Shown piece after piece: positions 61,535-64,000 of a DNA stretch of 64,000 nucleotides. This DNA is from Oceanisphaera marina (GTDB lineage: Bacteria; Pseudomonadota; Gammaproteobacteria; Enterobacterales; Aeromonadaceae): assembly GCF_014643915.1 (NCBI RefSeq), contig NZ_BMKE01000007.1, positions 62,001 through 126,000 on the forward strand, written 5' to 3'. The stretch's first letter is position 1, and each line of letters starts with the position of its first letter. The notes under the pieces are model-generated. The model ran no database searches, was not told the origin of the DNA, and was given only the letters and a program-made list of their open reading frames with translations. A program made the position numbers and the translations under genes.

Positions 61535-62539
61535 TTATTCCGTTTTACGGTCTCGGCTCAGCAGGGACATCGCGGCTTCTTTGGCGTCTTTGCCCTGATA
61601 CAGTACCTGATAAACCTGATCGCAAATGGGCATTTCTACCCCATGACGACGGGCCAGCTGCTGCACCTCGGCGGCATTGCGATAACCTTCCACCACCTGA
61701 CCGATGTCGGCCATGGCGGTTTGCACATCTTTGCCCTGCCCCAGGGCCAGACCAAAACGGCGGTTACGCGACTGGTTATCGGTGCAGGTCAGCACCAAAT
61801 CACCCAGGCCGGCCATGCCCATGAAGGTTTCCTGCTCGGCCCCGAGTGCGACCCCCAAACGCTGCAACTCGGCCAGGCCACGGGTAATGAGCGCGGTGCG
61901 TGCATTGGCACCAAAACCCAAACCGTCGGCCAGACCAGCACCAATGGCAATCACGTTTTTAATGGCGCCCCCCAGCTGCAGGCCCACCATGTCGTCATTC
62001 AAATACACCCGAAACGAACGGCCACAGTGCAGCAGGTCGGCCATATCCTTGCCAAAATGGGCATCCGTGGCGGCCAGTGAAATGGCCGTGGGCAGGCCCA
62101 TGGCCAGCTCTTTGGCAAAGGTCGGACCCGATAAGACGGCCAGCGGGATCTGCTCACCCAGAATATCCCGGGCCACGTCCTGCAGCAGCTTGCCGGTATT
62201 GGGATCCAGGCCCTTGGTCGCCCAGGCCACTCGGCTGTCTTTGCGCAAAAAGGGTTTAACCTGTGTCAGCACGTCGGCAAACACATGGCTGGGCACCACA
62301 ATCAGCAAATTGCGGCTGGCTTGTACCACCTGCTGTAAATCGGCAGCAGGTGTCAGGCTGTCGGGAAAGGCAGCATCAGGCAGAAACACCTTGTTGCAAC
62401 GGTCGGCGGCCAGAGTCGCCACTTGCTCGGCCCTGTGGCTCCACAACAGGGTGTTATGGCCATTGCGCGCGATGGCAATGGCCAGGGCGGTACCATACGA
62501 GCCGGCACCCAGAACCGAGATGGCGGCATCGTTATGCAT
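61535..62539 (-). CDS. gpsA: NAD(P)H-dependent glycerol-3-phosphate dehydrogenase GpsA
   Basis: 334 residues. Rossmann motif [20 protein letters not shown] near the start; [18 protein letters not shown]; substrate-binding [20 protein letters not shown] with the catalytic Lys in IKN; and [14 protein letters not shown]. Makes glycerol-3-phosphate for phospholipids. The start overlaps the secB stop by one base, and the order secB-gpsA is the gammaproteobacterial standard. Confidence 0.96.
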   Translation of the reverse strand: MHNDAAISVLGAGSYGTALAIAIARNGHNTLLWSHRAEQVATLAADRCNKVFLPDAAFPDSLTPAADLQQVVQASRNLLIVVPSHVFADVLTQVKPFLRKDSRVAWATKGLDPNTGKLLQDVARDILGEQIPLAVLSGPTFAKELAMGLPTAISLAATDAHFGKDMADLLHCGRSFRVYLNDDMVGLQLGGAIKNVIAIGAGLADGLGFGANARTALITRGLAELQRLGVALGAEQETFMGMAGLGDLVLTCTDNQSRNRRFGLALGQGKDVQTAMADIGQVVEGYRNAAEVQQLARRHGVEMPICDQVYQVLYQGKDAKEAAMSLLSRDRKTE

Positions 62540-63024
62540 CAGGCATCCGCCTGCTGTTGCTGCTCTTGAGCACGCTGTACATGAGCGGCAAACAAGGCAT
62601 CGAAGTTGACCGGCGCCAGATTCAGCTGCGGGAAAGAACCACGGCCCACCAGGCTACTCACGGTTTCACGGGCATAAGGGAACAGAATGTTGGGGCAGAA
62701 AGCACCCAGGCAATGGGCCAGTTGTGGCTCGGCCATGTTACCTATGGTGAATACACCCGCCTGCTGAATTTCGCACAGGTAAGCCGTTTCGTTTTCACCC
62801 AGCTGGCAGGTTACGGTCAGCGTTAATATCACTTCAAAGATGTTGTCACCCAGGCGCGCACTCTTGGTGTCTAAATCCAGCTTCACCTCTGGCTTCCATT
62901 CTTTTTGGAATACCACAGGCGTGGTCGGCGCTTCAAAAGATACATCTTTCAGATAAATGCGCTGGATTTGAAATTCAACTTGCGATTGTGCTTCAGTATT
63001 GACACCGTTTTCTGCTTCAGCCAT
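62539..63024 (-). CDS. secB: Protein export chaperone SecB
   Basis: 161 residues. The SecB core is present: [40 protein letters not shown], and [20 protein letters not shown]-type segment ([20 protein letters not shown]), then [19 protein letters not shown]. Tetrameric chaperone handing precursors to SecA. The C-terminus is Gln-rich. Followed directly by gpsA. A grxC gene, present between the rhodanese gene and secB in E. coli, is absent here. Confidence 0.96.
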   Translation of the reverse strand: MAEAENGVNTEAQSQVEFQIQRIYLKDVSFEAPTTPVVFQKEWKPEVKLDLDTKSARLGDNIFEVILTLTVTCQLGENETAYLCEIQQAGVFTIGNMAEPQLAHCLGAFCPNILFPYARETVSSLVGRGSFPQLNLAPVNFDALFAAHVQRAQEQQQQADA

Positions 63025-63054
63025 GAGGATATCCTTATAATGTTCGTTGAAAAA

Positions 63055-63483
63055 TTAACGTTTGGTTACGGGAAGATTCTGGGTACGCCAGTCAGCCATA
63101 CCACCACGCAAGGCGTGAACCTGCTCGAAGTCCGCCTTGGTTAACAACCGGCCTATGCCGTTGGTTGTAACGCCGGTTTCACATACCAGCACTATCGGCT
63201 TTTTCTGATACTTTTGAATCAGATTCAAATTGTTCGCCTTGAGCTGAGCCGCGGGCACGTTGATGGCACCGGCGATGTGGCCCTTGCGAAAATCTTCGGC
63301 GCTGCGCACGTCTATCACTACCGCATCTTGCTTGTTGATCAGGGCAACCGCTTCCTGGGTAACCACTATCCGCACTTTGCTTAGTTTAGACAACAGAGTC
63401 ATGGCAATAATGGCAATGACCAAGCCACACCAAACCAGTACCAGCATGGTGTTATCAGTAAAAAATTCGAGATACTCTTGCAT
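63055..63483 (-). CDS. Rhodanese-like domain protein (YibN-type)
   Basis: 142 residues. One N-terminal membrane helix (MLVLVWCGLVIAIIAMTLLS) anchors a single rhodanese domain: VVIDVRSAEDFRKGHIAGAI, VLVCETGVTTNGIGRLL with the active-site Cys in CETGVTT, and ALRGGMADWRTQNLPV. YibN-like sulfurtransferase facing the cytosol. It lies 30 bases upstream of secB on the same strand, as in other gammaproteobacteria, and divergent from gpmM. Confidence 0.9.
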   Translation of the reverse strand: MQEYLEFFTDNTMLVLVWCGLVIAIIAMTLLSKLSKVRIVVTQEAVALINKQDAVVIDVRSAEDFRKGHIAGAINVPAAQLKANNLNLIQKYQKKPIVLVCETGVTTNGIGRLLTKADFEQVHALRGGMADWRTQNLPVTKR

Positions 63484-63698
63484 GAGATTACTTCTTTAGG
63501 GTCAAAATACACAAAAAAACGAGTATACATGGGGTATCGGTAAATAACAGCAGCCTGCTTTCAATCTCATTTGGCAATTGCCACTCACATCACACCAAGT
63601 GATGGCCGTTTGGCTAGAGACCAAAACGGCAATTGTAGTACCATAGCGTTAGTTCCCTTCTCGACCTGCACTTTCAAATAACAACATAGGGTTACACT

Positions 63699-64000
63699 AT
63701 GAACTCGACCAAAAAGCCCCTGGTCCTCATTATTATGGATGGCTGGGGATATAGTGAAAAAACCGAACACAACGCAATTCATACTGCTCATACGCCGGTG
63801 CTCGATGGTTTGATGAAAAACAGCCCCTCCATGCTGATTTCCACCTCGGGTCATGATGTGGGCTTGCCCGAAGGCCAGATGGGTAATTCGGAAGTGGGCC
63901 ATGTTAATATTGGTGCCGGGCGTATTGTGTATCAGGATTTGACCCGTATCGACAAAGCCATTGAAAACGGTGACTTTTTTACCAATCCGACCCTGACTGC
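63699..64000 (+). CDS. gpmM: 2,3-bisphosphoglycerate-independent phosphoglycerate mutase, N-terminal part
   Basis: The gene starts at ATG 63699 and runs off the right edge, so about 100 of the usual roughly 510 residues are visible. The first residues [20 protein letters not shown] hold the metal-binding Asp of the alkaline-phosphatase-like core, and the catalytic serine lies in [19 protein letters not shown]. Glycolytic interconversion of 3- and 2-phosphoglycerate. It is divergent from the rhodanese gene. Confidence 0.95.
   Translation, partial: MNSTKKPLVLIIMDGWGYSEKTEHNAIHTAHTPVLDGLMKNSPSMLISTSGHDVGLPEGQMGNSEVGHVNIGAGRIVYQDLTRIDKAIENGDFFTNPTLT

Overview
The window looks like chromosome of a marine or brackish-water gammaproteobacterium. 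The gene neighbourhoods bioH-comF-nfuA, secB-gpsA-gpmM, cyoABCDE, greB/tex and yjfIJKLMC are gammaproteobacterial. The TRAP/TAXI and BCCT transporters and the short G+C-rich intergenic repeats suggest an Oceanimonas/Oceanisphaera/Zobellella-like member of the Aeromonadales; that placement is inference from gene content, not from a marker gene. I see no rRNA, tRNA, insertion sequence, CRISPR array or prophage.

Layout. 1-4895: a catabolic operon with the end of a TRAP permease, its binding protein, a three-part flavin/iron-sulfur dehydrogenase (DAO-like subunit, small 2Fe-2S subunit, pyridine-nucleotide-disulfide-type subunit with BFD-like cluster) and a RidA imine deaminase, followed by an Lrp/AsnC regulator. 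Together they look like uptake and oxidation of an amino or imino acid. 5728-9533: a Rof-like Rho-binding protein, a GNAT-like protein, a three-lipoprotein operon (CsgG-like, DUF4810, DUF799) and a DUF1826 gene. The DUF1826 gene is divergent from a COG0523 metallochaperone GTPase (9634) across a near-perfect Zur-type operator. 10932-17622: greB, a sigma-54-dependent two-component system divergent from a small exported DUF4168 protein that has a sigma-54-like promoter, and tex. 17772-25027: an exported pyrophosphatase, GNAT, porin, small secreted protein, rsuA, manC and a glycosyltransferase. 25065-33357: a 5TMR-PAS-GGDEF-EAL protein, a TAXI-TRAP uptake pair, an EEP nuclease/phosphatase-like protein and a BCCT transporter.

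33582-37771 is a complete yjfIJKLMC-type operon (DUF2170, PspA-like, DUF2491, DUF350, DUF1190, ATP-grasp glutathionylspermidine-synthase-like). 38327-43547 is the cytochrome bo3 operon cyoABCDE on the minus strand, with 478 bp of structured repeats between cyoD and cyoE. 44347-48409 holds LysE, a HAD nucleotidase, and a LysR/azoR/pirin cluster. 48502-56898 is a purine/allantoin (ureide) utilisation cluster: ureidoglycine aminohydrolase, LysR and GntR regulators, guanine-deaminase-like protein, two NCS1 permeases, and two Asp/Glu/hydantoin-racemase-family proteins, one without the catalytic cysteines. 57259-64000 is housekeeping: YebC, a ferredoxin-NADP-reductase-like protein, bioH, comF, nfuA, gpsA, secB, a rhodanese and the start of gpmM.

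The most unusual signal is a family of four 104-110-nt intergenic elements (1492, 35385, 39308, 39461). Each has an outer stem whose sequence is private to the copy but self-complementary, enclosing two small hairpins with loops of the form ANGGAT (one divergent) joined by a conserved C(C/G)GAG linker. All four lie between codirectional genes, apparently inside operons. They resemble the published Two-AYGGAY candidate RNA motif, a comparison made from memory.
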